From assembly GCA_016522385.1 (NCBI GenBank), contig JAEKFU010000663.1, positions 1 to 8,217 on the forward strand: DNA of 8,217 nt. The letters run 5' to 3'. The notes under the pieces were generated by a model that ran no database searches, had not been told where the DNA came from, and was given only the letters and a program-made list of their open reading frames with translations. This stretch comes from Pseudomonadota bacterium. GTDB taxonomy: Bacteria; Pseudomonadota; Alphaproteobacteria; Rhizobiales; Aestuariivirgaceae. Positions 1 through 6,719 of this stretch are shown piece by piece. Every line of letters starts with the position of its first letter. Within the stretch, counting starts at the first letter, position 1. The position numbers and the translations under genes were made by a program.

Positions 1-282
1 CCAGGCTATTACAAACAGGATGATTTCGGCATTCGCATAGAGAACCTGGTCTTGGTTCGCGAGCCGCAGGAAATCGAAGGCGGCGAGCGGCCGATGCACT
101 GGCTGGAAACGCTAACGCTGTGCCCGATCGACCGCCGCCTCATTGATGCAAGTTTGCTGACGATGGCGGAACTCGGCTGGCTGAACGGCTATCACAGGCG
201 TGTCAAAAACGAACTTTCGGCCCTGCTCGACGGCGCTGATGCCGACTGGCTTGCAAATGCTGCGGCTGAAATTACTCAGTAG
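1..282 (+). CDS. Long-form aminopeptidase P (Xaa-Pro aminopeptidase, M24 family), C-terminal end only
   Basis: This is the last 93 codons of a gene that begins before the window; the stop is TAG at 280-282. The visible protein opens with PGYYKQDDFGIRIENLVLVR, a hallmark of the end of the M24 'pita-bread' catalytic domain, where the Glu of GIRIEN is normally one of the dinuclear metal ligands. It is followed by a roughly 60-residue tail (LTLCPIDRRLID, then ELGWLNGYHRRV) that matches the M24_C extension found in the three-domain, about 600-residue aminopeptidase P proteins rather than in short E. coli PepP. Members remove an N-terminal residue that precedes proline and are generally cytosolic. 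The gene converges on the cupin gene, and their 3' ends overlap by 7 bp. Family assignment is firm. The rest of the active site (two Asp, one His, one Glu) lies outside and cannot be checked. Confidence 0.9.
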   Translation, partial: PGYYKQDDFGIRIENLVLVREPQEIEGGERPMHWLETLTLCPIDRRLIDASLLTMAELGWLNGYHRRVKNELSALLDGADADWLANAAAEITQ

Positions 283-746
283 GACGTGCCGTCCTTGTGG
301 GTAAACTTGGGCTTGGTGTACCTGCCGGGGGCGCAATGCAAATCCACATCCGGGTAGTGGCCTTCGTCCAGTTCGCTACGGCTGCCAACCTCAAGTATGG
401 TTGCAGGCGCGTTGGAACGGTTCTCTAAACAGTGGCCGTCGGGTACACCGGCTGGAAATCCGGCACACATGCCCTGTGACAGCACCTGCTCACCGTCATC
501 CGTGACCAGCATCACCTCGCCGTCGAGAACATAGACAAACTCATCCTCGTGCGAATGCCAGTGTCTGAGCGCCGATGCGGCCCCTGGCGCCAGATCCGTG
601 ATATTCACCCCGAACTGGCTCAATCCCAGCGCTGTCGTCAAGGCCCGTTTGGACCGCCCCTGGGTAGAGGCATTGAACGGCGCCGGATAGACTGAACCCA
701 CTCTGACATCAATCGTCATGGGATCAAGAGCAGGTGATTTTGGCAT
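276..746 (-). CDS. Small single-domain cupin protein of unknown substrate
   Basis: A 156-residue protein with one conserved beta-barrel cupin domain. Both cupin motifs are clear. Motif 1 is HWHSHEDEFVYVLDGEV (about residues 62-78), giving the H-x-H and Glu metal ligands and the closing Gly. Motif 2 is FPAGVPDGHCLEN (about residues 97-109), giving the PxG and the third His. A bound divalent metal is therefore expected. Members of this group range from small dioxygenases and isomerases to sugar- or acid-binding proteins, and the sequence does not decide between them. No signal peptide is visible, so it is probably cytosolic. The ATG at 744-746 is preferred because GAGGA lies about 4 nt upstream; a second ATG at 717-719 would give a protein 9 residues shorter. 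It follows ligA on the same strand after 102 bp, so it may have its own promoter. Its stop (276-278) lies inside the end of the aminopeptidase gene. Confidence 0.85.
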   Translation of the reverse strand: MPKSPALDPMTIDVRVGSVYPAPFNASTQGRSKRALTTALGLSQFGVNITDLAPGAASALRHWHSHEDEFVYVLDGEVMLVTDDGEQVLSQGMCAGFPAGVPDGHCLENRSNAPATILEVGSRSELDEGHYPDVDLHCAPGRYTKPKFTHKDGTSY

Positions 747-820
747 AGTTTCCTCGGATCTGTCATGTTTGGTGATCGCGAGTTCAGCACATCTCCCAAG
801 CCGAACCCAGTGAATTCATT

Positions 821-834
821 TGATTAATTGATCA
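821..834. promoter_or_regulatory. Candidate operator: short dyad upstream of the cupin gene
   Basis: TGATTAATTGATCA is a near-perfect palindrome (12 of 14 positions symmetric; TGAT/ATCA arms around AATT). It lies 75-88 bp upstream of the cupin start and just downstream of the ligA stop, in a locally AT-rich stretch of the 747-848 gap. The position suits a regulator site or promoter region for the cupin gene. It is not a match to the FNR/FixK consensus (TTGAT-N4-ATCAA), because the half-site spacing differs. The dyad is what I see; regulation is inference. Confidence 0.25.
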
Positions 835-848
835 CAAGATCCGATCAG

Positions 849-2963
849 TCAATTCATGCCAACCCGTTCGAACCAGCCGTCTTCATCGATAACTTCGATG
901 CCGAGTTCGTTGGCCTTGGTCAGTTTGGACCCCGCCTTCGGCCCGGCCACAACAAGGTCGGTCTTCTTTGAAACGGACCCGGAGACCTTAGCACCAAGCC
1001 GCTCCGCCATGGCCTTGGCTTCATCGCGCGACATGCGCTCCAGCGAGCCGGTAAACACTACGGTTTTGCCGGATACTGGCGAGCCGGTATCAACCGCCTC
1101 CAATGGTGTGACAGTCAAGTGTTCCAGCAACTCATTGACAACGCTGAGATTGTGGGGTTCACCGAAAAACTCAACGATTGCATCGGCCACAGTCGTTCCG
1201 ATTCCATCAATATTGTTGAGATCGGCGAGCGCCTCGCCCTCCCGGTCGCCGGCGGCGTCCAGCATGGCGCTCCGCACTGCCTCGACAGATCCGTAGGAAC
1301 GGGCCAGAATCCTTGCGGTCGTTTCGCCTACGTGACGAATACCAAGGGCAAAGATAAACCGGTCAAGCGGAATCATGCGGCGTTCATCAATTGCGGCAAA
1401 CAGATTGCGGACCGAAGTCTCACCCCAACCTTCACGATCTTTCAAACGCTTCAGTGAGCGCTCGTCGCGCGCCTGCAGGCTGAAAACATCTTGCGGCGAC
1501 TGGATCAGACCATCGGTATAGAACTCCTCAATAACCTTGTCCCCCAGCCCTTCAATATCGAAGGCATTGCGCGATACGAAATGCTTCAGCCGTTCGACCC
1601 GCTGCGCCGGACAAATGAGACCGCCCATGCAGCGCCTTACAGCATCAACCCTGCCGGTCTTCTCGTTGACTTCGCGCACGGCATGGCTACCGCACACCGG
1701 ACACAACTCGGGAAACGCAAAAGGCGTCGAATTGTCAGGTCGCATCTCCGGTACAGACGCCAACACCTGCGGGATGACGTCACCGGCACGCTGTATTACG
1801 ACCGTATCGCCGACGCGCACATCCTTGCGGGCAATCTCATCCTCGTTGTGGAGCGTCGCATTGGACACGACCACACCGCCGACCGTCACCGGGCGGAGCC
1901 GGGCAACCGGCGTCAGCGCGCCCGTGCGGCCGACCTGGATTTCGATGTCTTCAAGCACCGTTGTCGCCTTTTCGGCGGCAAACTTGTGCGCCACCGCCCA
2001 GCGAGGTGTACGCGAACGGGCCCCGAGCCGGTCCTGATAGTCAAGCCGGTTGACTTTGTAGACGACCCCATCGATGTCATAACCGAGCCCGGCACGATGC
2101 AGTTCGATCTCGGCATATTGCGCCAGCAATTGATCGACGTTCTCGCACACGCGGGTAAGGTCATTGACCGGAAATCCCCATCGCCGGAATGCATCAAGAA
2201 TATCCCATTGCGTTTCGCCCGGCAGTCTTGACACCTCACCCCAACCATAGGCGAAAAACTTCAATGGGCGCGATGCTGTGATCGAAGAATCCAGCTGCCT
2301 GAGGGACCCTGCGGCAGCGTTGCGCGGATTGGCAAACGTCTTTGCCCCTGCGTCAGCTTGCTTTTCATTAATGTTGGCAAAATCAGCATGCGACAGATAG
2401 ATTTCACCCCGCACTTCGAAAACCTCGGGGAAATCTGCACTTTCCACGTGCTCCGGGACGTCCTTGATCGTGCGCACATTTGCTGTGACATTTTCACCCT
2501 CTGCGCCATCGCCCCGAGTTGCTGCCATGACCAGTTTTCTCTGCTCGTATCTGAGCGAAATCGACAAGCCATCGATTTTGGGTTCAGCCGTGAAGGTCAA
2601 CGGATCGTCGTCTGCGAGCGACAGGAACCGGCGAACGGTCTTGGCGAAATCGGCGACATCCTCATCACCGAAGGCATTGCCGAGCGACAACATCGCCACT
2701 GCATGCTGTACCTTCGAGAACTTCTCAGAAGGCGTCGCGCCAACACGCTTGGATGGCGAGTCGGGACGCGCCAAGTGGGGAAACCTTGCTTCAATTGCCT
2801 CATTGCGCTGACGCAGGGCATCATAGTCGGCATCGGCGATGACCGGCGCATCTTCGACATGATAGTGCCGGTCATGCTCGGCGATCTCAGCCGCCAATGC
2901 AGCCAGCTCGGCGGCCGCCTGTTCAGCCGTCAAATCACTAACCGGAACCGTTCGAACGCTCAT
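849..2963 (-). CDS. ligA: NAD+-dependent DNA ligase LigA
   Basis: A 704-residue, apparently complete bacterial DNA ligase that seals 3'-OH/5'-phosphate nicks during replication and repair using NAD+. All expected domains are visible in order. The Ia domain (about 20-75, HDRHYHVEDAP, DADYD) binds NMN. The adenylation domain contains KIDG at 129-132, with Lys129 as the AMP-accepting lysine, and later motifs such as VRGEIY (184-189), YDIDGVVYKVN (295-305) and HKFAAEK (326-332). The OB fold includes VGRTGALTPVA (344-354) and the VSNATLHNEDEI stretch (366-377). The Cys4 zinc finger uses C421, C424, C445 and C451. Helix-hairpin-helix repeats (about 465-600) follow, then a C-terminal BRCT domain (about 628-704, KTVVFTGSLERMSRDEAK). 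The length is slightly above the about 670 of E. coli LigA, partly from a longer loop in the zinc finger. ATG at 2961-2963 starts 3 bp after the recN stop with only a weak SD-like GGCGAG, fitting translation coupled to recN in one operon. Confidence 0.98.
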   Translation of the reverse strand: MSVRTVPVSDLTAEQAAAELAALAAEIAEHDRHYHVEDAPVIADADYDALRQRNEAIEARFPHLARPDSPSKRVGATPSEKFSKVQHAVAMLSLGNAFGDEDVADFAKTVRRFLSLADDDPLTFTAEPKIDGLSISLRYEQRKLVMAATRGDGAEGENVTANVRTIKDVPEHVESADFPEVFEVRGEIYLSHADFANINEKQADAGAKTFANPRNAAAGSLRQLDSSITASRPLKFFAYGWGEVSRLPGETQWDILDAFRRWGFPVNDLTRVCENVDQLLAQYAEIELHRAGLGYDIDGVVYKVNRLDYQDRLGARSRTPRWAVAHKFAAEKATTVLEDIEIQVGRTGALTPVARLRPVTVGGVVVSNATLHNEDEIARKDVRVGDTVVIQRAGDVIPQVLASVPEMRPDNSTPFAFPELCPVCGSHAVREVNEKTGRVDAVRRCMGGLICPAQRVERLKHFVSRNAFDIEGLGDKVIEEFYTDGLIQSPQDVFSLQARDERSLKRLKDREGWGETSVRNLFAAIDERRMIPLDRFIFALGIRHVGETTARILARSYGSVEAVRSAMLDAAGDREGEALADLNNIDGIGTTVADAIVEFFGEPHNLSVVNELLEHLTVTPLEAVDTGSPVSGKTVVFTGSLERMSRDEAKAMAERLGAKVSGSVSKKTDLVVAGPKAGSKLTKANELGIEVIDEDGWFERVGMN

Positions 2964-2966
2964 TCA

Positions 2967-4643
2967 CTAACTCGCCAGCATCAGTAGTCGCTCCGCTTGC
3001 GCCCGCGCCTCATCGGTCACTTCGGCAGCTGACAGCATACGCGCAATCTCTTCACGCCTGCTATCATTGTGCAATTCCACAATGCGTGTCACCATTTGCC
3101 GTTCGTCCTCGCCGATCGTTTCCATCTTTGAGATCAACATATGCTGACTGGCCCGGGCGGCAACTTGTGGCGAATGCGTAACCGCCAGCACCTGGAGGCC
3201 ATTTGCCAGCTGTGCCAATCGCTGGCCGACGGCATCGGCCACCGCGCCGCCGACCCCGGTGTCGATTTCATCGAAGATGAGCGTCGGTGCCGATCCACAG
3301 GCAGCAAGTACCGCTTTCAGCGCCAGCATGAAGCGCGACAACTCACCGCCTGAGGCAATTCTTGCCAGGGGCTGGAATGCGGCGCCCGGATTCGTCGCTA
3401 CTTCGAATGCCACTTTGTCGATTCCCTTTGGCCCTGCATGCTCAATCCGCGATGCAATACCAGTCTGAAACCGCGCCTGCTCCAGTTTAAGAGGTGCCAG
3501 TTCTGCCGCCACCGCCGCATCGAGCCGTTTTGCAGCCTCACAGCGTTGCGCACTTAGCAATTCAGCCGCCGCCAAATAGGCTGTTTCAGCTGCATCTGCT
3601 GCCTCCCGCAGCTCGGCCAGTCGTCGGCTGCCATCAGCAATTGCCCGCAATTCAGTCTCGAACTTCTCCGCCAATTCAGGAAGTTGATCCACAGTCGCAC
3701 CATGCTTGCGACCTGCCGCCTTGAGCGCAAACAGTCGTTCTTCGGTCTGTTCAAGTTCACCGGGATCGAAATCGAGATCACTCTTTGCCAGCATCAAGAG
3801 CCGCTCGGCTTCACCCATTTCCGACAGCACACGATCGAGAGCCTCGCACGCCTCGTCCAGCGTACCGGCGGCCTCAATACGCCGGCGCTCCATCTTGCGC
3901 AAAGCACTGTTCAAGCGGGCATCAAGTGCCTTGTCACCGCCGAAGACACCAAGCGCTTCGCTGACCGTGTCGGCTATCTGCTCCGCGTTCATCATCACTT
4001 GCCGTTTGGTCGCCAGCGCGTCTTCTTCCCCGGGCTGGGGAGCCAATTCTCGCAGTTCTGCGGCAACATGCTCCAGATAGTCGCGATCAGCTGCTGCCCT
4101 GGCCACAAGCGCCTCATGGTCGCGCAGAAGTTGCCGGGCATCTGACCATGTCTGCCATGCGTCAGCGACAGCGCGGCATTGTGCATCAAGATCGCCATAA
4201 GCATCGAGAAGACGGCGGTGACCGGCACCATCGAGAAGCGCACGGTCATCATGTTGACCGTGTATTTCTGCCAGTTGCAGACCGACCTGCTTCAGCAGAG
4301 AAACGCCCACCGGCTGATCGTTGATGAAGGCTCTGCTCGGCCCGTCCTTGGTCTGGATGCGCCGGATGACCAGTTCACCGTCCACCTCAATCCCGTGTTC
4401 GTCGAGCATGGCCAACACGTCGTGGCCCCCATGCAGCGAAAACGCTGCCGTCACCACGCCTTTGTCGGCACCAGCCCGCACCAGCGTCGCCGTGCCGCGC
4501 GCGCCCAATGCGAGCCCCAGCGCATCCAGCAGGATCGACTTGCCGGCACCGGTCTCACCTGTAAGCACCGTCATGCCATCATTGAGAGAGATGTCGAGCT
4601 TTTTAATGAGAACAATATCACGGATCGAAAGTGCACTCAGCAT
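2967..4643 (-). CDS. recN: DNA repair protein RecN (SMC-like ATPase)
   Basis: A 558-residue SMC-family ATPase acting early in double-strand break repair, where it is thought to hold broken ends or sister DNA together for RecA-dependent recombination. The N-terminal ATP head has the Walker A motif GETGAGKS (29-36), and the family-typical AEIHGQHDD (125-133) supplies the Q-loop. Residues of about 150-395 are Ala/Glu/Arg/Leu-rich and predicted to form the short coiled coil that separates the two half-heads. The C-terminal head carries the ABC signature ASGGELSRF (430-438), Walker B LIFDEIDTGVGG (455-466) and the switch His490 in VTHSPQVAA. Length matches the family (about 550-560). ATG at 4641-4643 is supported by the standard MLSALSIRDIVLI opening; AAGG lies 5 nt upstream. 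It is the first gene of the recN-ligA pair. No LexA box of the alphaproteobacterial type (GTTC-N7-GTTC) was found upstream, so SOS control is not shown here. Confidence 0.98.
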   Translation of the reverse strand: MLSALSIRDIVLIKKLDISLNDGMTVLTGETGAGKSILLDALGLALGARGTATLVRAGADKGVVTAAFSLHGGHDVLAMLDEHGIEVDGELVIRRIQTKDGPSRAFINDQPVGVSLLKQVGLQLAEIHGQHDDRALLDGAGHRRLLDAYGDLDAQCRAVADAWQTWSDARQLLRDHEALVARAAADRDYLEHVAAELRELAPQPGEEDALATKRQVMMNAEQIADTVSEALGVFGGDKALDARLNSALRKMERRRIEAAGTLDEACEALDRVLSEMGEAERLLMLAKSDLDFDPGELEQTEERLFALKAAGRKHGATVDQLPELAEKFETELRAIADGSRRLAELREAADAAETAYLAAAELLSAQRCEAAKRLDAAVAAELAPLKLEQARFQTGIASRIEHAGPKGIDKVAFEVATNPGAAFQPLARIASGGELSRFMLALKAVLAACGSAPTLIFDEIDTGVGGAVADAVGQRLAQLANGLQVLAVTHSPQVAARASQHMLISKMETIGEDERQMVTRIVELHNDSRREEIARMLSAAEVTDEARAQAERLLMLAS

Positions 4644-4655
4644 GCCGGCCTTATA

Positions 4656-4672
4656 GCCGAATTTTGCCGAAT
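4656..4672. promoter_or_regulatory. 7-nt direct repeat and TATAAG box just upstream of recN
   Basis: GCCGAAT occurs twice (4656-4662 and 4666-4672) with TTT between, a 10-bp period that puts both copies on the same face of the helix. It lies 13-29 bp upstream of the recN start. Read on the minus strand, the sequence next to it is TATAAGGCCGGC followed by ATG. TATAAG could be a -10 box giving a nearly leaderless recN mRNA, or its AAGG part could serve as the ribosome-binding site. No convincing -35 box was found, so the promoter is tentative. The repeat may be a regulator-binding site. It does not fit the 11-bp period of the alphaproteobacterial LexA box. Confidence 0.25.
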
Positions 4673-4720
4673 CAGGGGAGTGGAAATGAACATTTTGGAC
4701 ATTGTGGACTAGGGTCTGTT

Positions 4721-4815
4721 GAGAATCAGGTTATGGCCCCCTGGCCCGGCCTAACCACCACAAGTTTACCACTGCGGGTGGTTAGGCCGGGCCAGCGGGC
4801 CGCTGCCGGATTCTC
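4721..4815. repeat. 95-bp palindromic element (long inverted repeat) between the HerA-like gene and recN
   Basis: The core is a perfect 19-bp inverted repeat, 4741-4759 with 4777-4795, around a 17-nt loop. After one mismatch (4740/4796) the pairing continues for 5 bp (4735-4739 with 4797-4801). After a symmetric 7x7-nt poorly paired interval, 7 more bp match (GAGAATC at 4721-4727 with GATTCTC at 4809-4815). In total 31 base pairs lie in 95 nt, far more than chance. It ends 7 nt after the stop of the HerA-like gene, so its transcript would fold into a very stable 3' hairpin. There is no U-tract on either strand, so it is not a classic intrinsic terminator. The GC-rich two-armed design suits a dispersed palindromic repeat or a MITE-like relic. 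No flanking target-site duplication is convincing, and no second copy is present in this window. Confidence 0.75.
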
Positions 4816-4822
4816 CCTGTAA

Positions 4823-6529
4823 CTAAGCTGCTTGTCCGTCAGCCCTGTTGTCATCGCGGATGTGATTTCCACGCATACGACTGATAATAGATCCAAGGTT
4901 GACTTGTGGCGCATGGCCTTCCAGATGCTCAGGCATATCGTAGATCGGCGAGCCTGGCAGGAATTCCGTTTTGAGTTCCTCGAACTTCATGCGCATCGGC
5001 GTAGGAATGCCTTCACCGAAAGCAATGGCTTCGCGATTGCCGATCGATGACAGAAAACTAATCGTGCTCGCAGATGAGTCAGAGATCGCCGAGCGAATGA
5101 TCTCCTGATCCAGATCATTGGCCAATCTGAGTGAGAATATCGTCGAACATTGCGATAGGATCGTTGGATCAAGCTCGCCGGGACGCTGGGTCACAACACC
5201 GAGATGAACGCCGTATTTGCGGCCTTCCTTGGCAATCCGGGCAATCGAGTGGCGCGTCGGCCCAAATCCAAGGCGTGGATCTTGCGGGACGTACCGGTGC
5301 GCCTCTTCACATACCACCAAGACACCGCATGTGCCGTTGCTCCACATCGCCAGATCGAATGCCATGCGGCACAACACGGAAATTACCGAATTCACCACTT
5401 CAGACGGTACACCGGCCAACTGCAGACAGGTGATCGGGCGGTCATTGAGCGGGATGCGGAACAGCGTTCCCATGACATCAGCCATATTGTCGTCGACCGT
5501 ACGGGCCGAGAACATGAACCGGTATCGCGGGTCATTGACCAGCGCTTCCAGACGCGTTTTCAACGACTTCAAGACTGTGCGGTCGTGCCGACCCTCTAGT
5601 TGTCCGATTTCGTCCTCGATAATGGCAAATAGGTCCGTCATCCGGTAGGGCAGTGGGGTATCGGCTGAAATGTTGCCTGCATCGACGGATCGACGCACCA
5701 GTTTGCTGCCATTCGCCTGCTTTGCACCGAACCGTGCCCGCGCTTCGGGAATGAGCTCCCTGAGGGCGTCAACTTCTTCCTGCACACCTTCACGGCCACG
5801 AAAGATAACTTCCGCGAACTCGTCATGCTGGAACAGCCAGAATGGCAGCTCAAGCGTGTCAGCCGTCAGGACGTTCGCTTTGTCCGGGAACGCCGTCGAA
5901 AACTCGTTGTGTGGATCAAACAACATGATTCGGAGCTCCGGGTGAACCTCCAGGCATTTGCGCATCAGCAACGCGAGCGCCGTAGACTTGCCGGTGCCCG
6001 TAGTGCCGACAATGGCAAAGTGCCGCGATAGCATGTTGTCAATGTCGACGGTTGCCGGAATTTGCTCATCCTGCGACAGGGTTCCAATGACCATAGAGCG
6101 GTTTTCATGACGCAGATGCACCGCCATCAGGTCTTTAGATCGGATCCGGTGGGCAACCGATCCAAGCGGTGGATAGGTGGCTATGCCGCGACTGAATTCG
6201 AGTTCCCCGCTGTCGGAGCTTCTGATCTCGCCGACCAATTCGATTTCAGCATGTATCGTGTTGAATTGCTGATCTTCCCAACGGGCATCGGCGGCATTCA
6301 GTTTGTAGACCATGCCGACAACCCGATTCTGTCCAACGGCAATGGAGATCAAGCGCCCGATGGACCAAAAACTCGAGGCATCGTCGCTCGCTTCACTAGC
6401 CAGAGCAGCAACCGTTGCGTACCCGCCGTCACATGCAATGACACGCCCCATCAAACGTTCTTCCGGCTGATCTTCTCTGCGTCGCTCGATACCCATGTCT
6501 TTTGCGATGGGTTTGACTTTGCTAGTCAT
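4823..6529 (-). CDS. HerA-like (DUF87) hexameric-type ATPase, no nuclease partner nearby
   Basis: A 568-residue P-loop ATPase of the HerA/FtsK superfamily. An N-terminal beta-rich region (about 25-110, MGRVIACDGGYATVAAL, IGRLISIAVGQNRVVG) resembles the HAS-barrel that begins HerA proteins. The ATPase core has Walker A GTTGTGKS (175-182), a LFDPHNEF segment (203-210), an inserted helical region (about 230-330), Walker B VLVVCEEAHRY (403-413) and a sensor-like VTQRPGELD (446-454). HerA proteins form ring-shaped DNA translocases; classical ones work with the NurA nuclease in end resection, and others act with SIR2 or nuclease partners in phage defence. No such partner is present here, and DNA translocation is inferred from the family only. 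ATG at 6527-6529 is preferred (AAGGGGTGG upstream) over a TTG at 6575-6577. The gene sits between bamD and recN, on their strand, 179 bp before recN. It may be a stand-alone chromosomal family member with its own role. Confidence 0.88.
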   Translation of the reverse strand: MTSKVKPIAKDMGIERRREDQPEERLMGRVIACDGGYATVAALASEASDDASSFWSIGRLISIAVGQNRVVGMVYKLNAADARWEDQQFNTIHAEIELVGEIRSSDSGELEFSRGIATYPPLGSVAHRIRSKDLMAVHLRHENRSMVIGTLSQDEQIPATVDIDNMLSRHFAIVGTTGTGKSTALALLMRKCLEVHPELRIMLFDPHNEFSTAFPDKANVLTADTLELPFWLFQHDEFAEVIFRGREGVQEEVDALRELIPEARARFGAKQANGSKLVRRSVDAGNISADTPLPYRMTDLFAIIEDEIGQLEGRHDRTVLKSLKTRLEALVNDPRYRFMFSARTVDDNMADVMGTLFRIPLNDRPITCLQLAGVPSEVVNSVISVLCRMAFDLAMWSNGTCGVLVVCEEAHRYVPQDPRLGFGPTRHSIARIAKEGRKYGVHLGVVTQRPGELDPTILSQCSTIFSLRLANDLDQEIIRSAISDSSASTISFLSSIGNREAIAFGEGIPTPMRMKFEELKTEFLPGSPIYDMPEHLEGHAPQVNLGSIISRMRGNHIRDDNRADGQAA

Positions 6530-6719
6530 ATTGTCGCCACCCCTTAGTCCACCAGTTTGAGGGCAGCAACCTAACAAAAGCCAGTTAATCCCGGGTATCC
6601 AGACAGGACTAACACTTCCTCAACACAGCAGGACGAATTCGAAAAACTTTGGTGGTTATGGGAGCCCAGAAAGTCACGGCTGCCCTTGACCAGAACCTTT
6701 CCGCAGCGCATTTTTGTTC
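6530..6719. promoter_or_regulatory. Divergent intergenic region between the HerA-like and desaturase genes
   Basis: This 190-bp gap separates two divergently oriented starts and must carry, or share, their promoters. A clear SD-like AAGGGG/GGTGG stretch precedes the HerA-like ATG on the minus strand. No strong SD is seen before the desaturase. A TTGACC at 6686-6691 resembles a -35 hexamer, but the matching -10 position is poor and would place the transcript start at the coding start. I found no strong hairpin, operator-like dyad or small gene here. Confidence 0.4.

Noticed and set aside
1491..2231. 246-codon open frame on the + strand inside ligA
   Set aside because: It lies antisense to the conserved LigA coding region, has no recognisable domain, and long antisense frames are expected in GC-rich coding DNA.
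4179..4712. 177-codon + strand open frame across the recN 5' end
   Set aside because: It is antisense to the conserved RecN ATP head, shows no family resemblance and has composition typical of a shadow frame.
4644..4720. LexA/SOS box upstream of recN
   Set aside because: Only a single GTTC half-site was found; no GTTC-N7-GTTC direct repeat and no CTGT-N8-ACAG palindrome is present.
4721..4815. Classic Rho-independent terminator for the HerA-like gene
   Set aside because: The stem is strong, but no T-tract follows it on either strand and the arms are much longer than usual terminators.
4709..4827. Insertion-sequence ends around the palindrome (CTAGGGTCTGTTGAG on the left)
   Set aside because: The left flank resembles IS-type termini, but symmetry stops at 4721/4815, no convincing target duplication flanks it and there is no transposase.
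6530..6577. TTG start giving a 16-residue N-terminal extension of the HerA-like protein
   Set aside because: The ATG at 6527-6529 has a better ribosome-binding site, and the extra residues (LGCCPQTGG) look non-coding.
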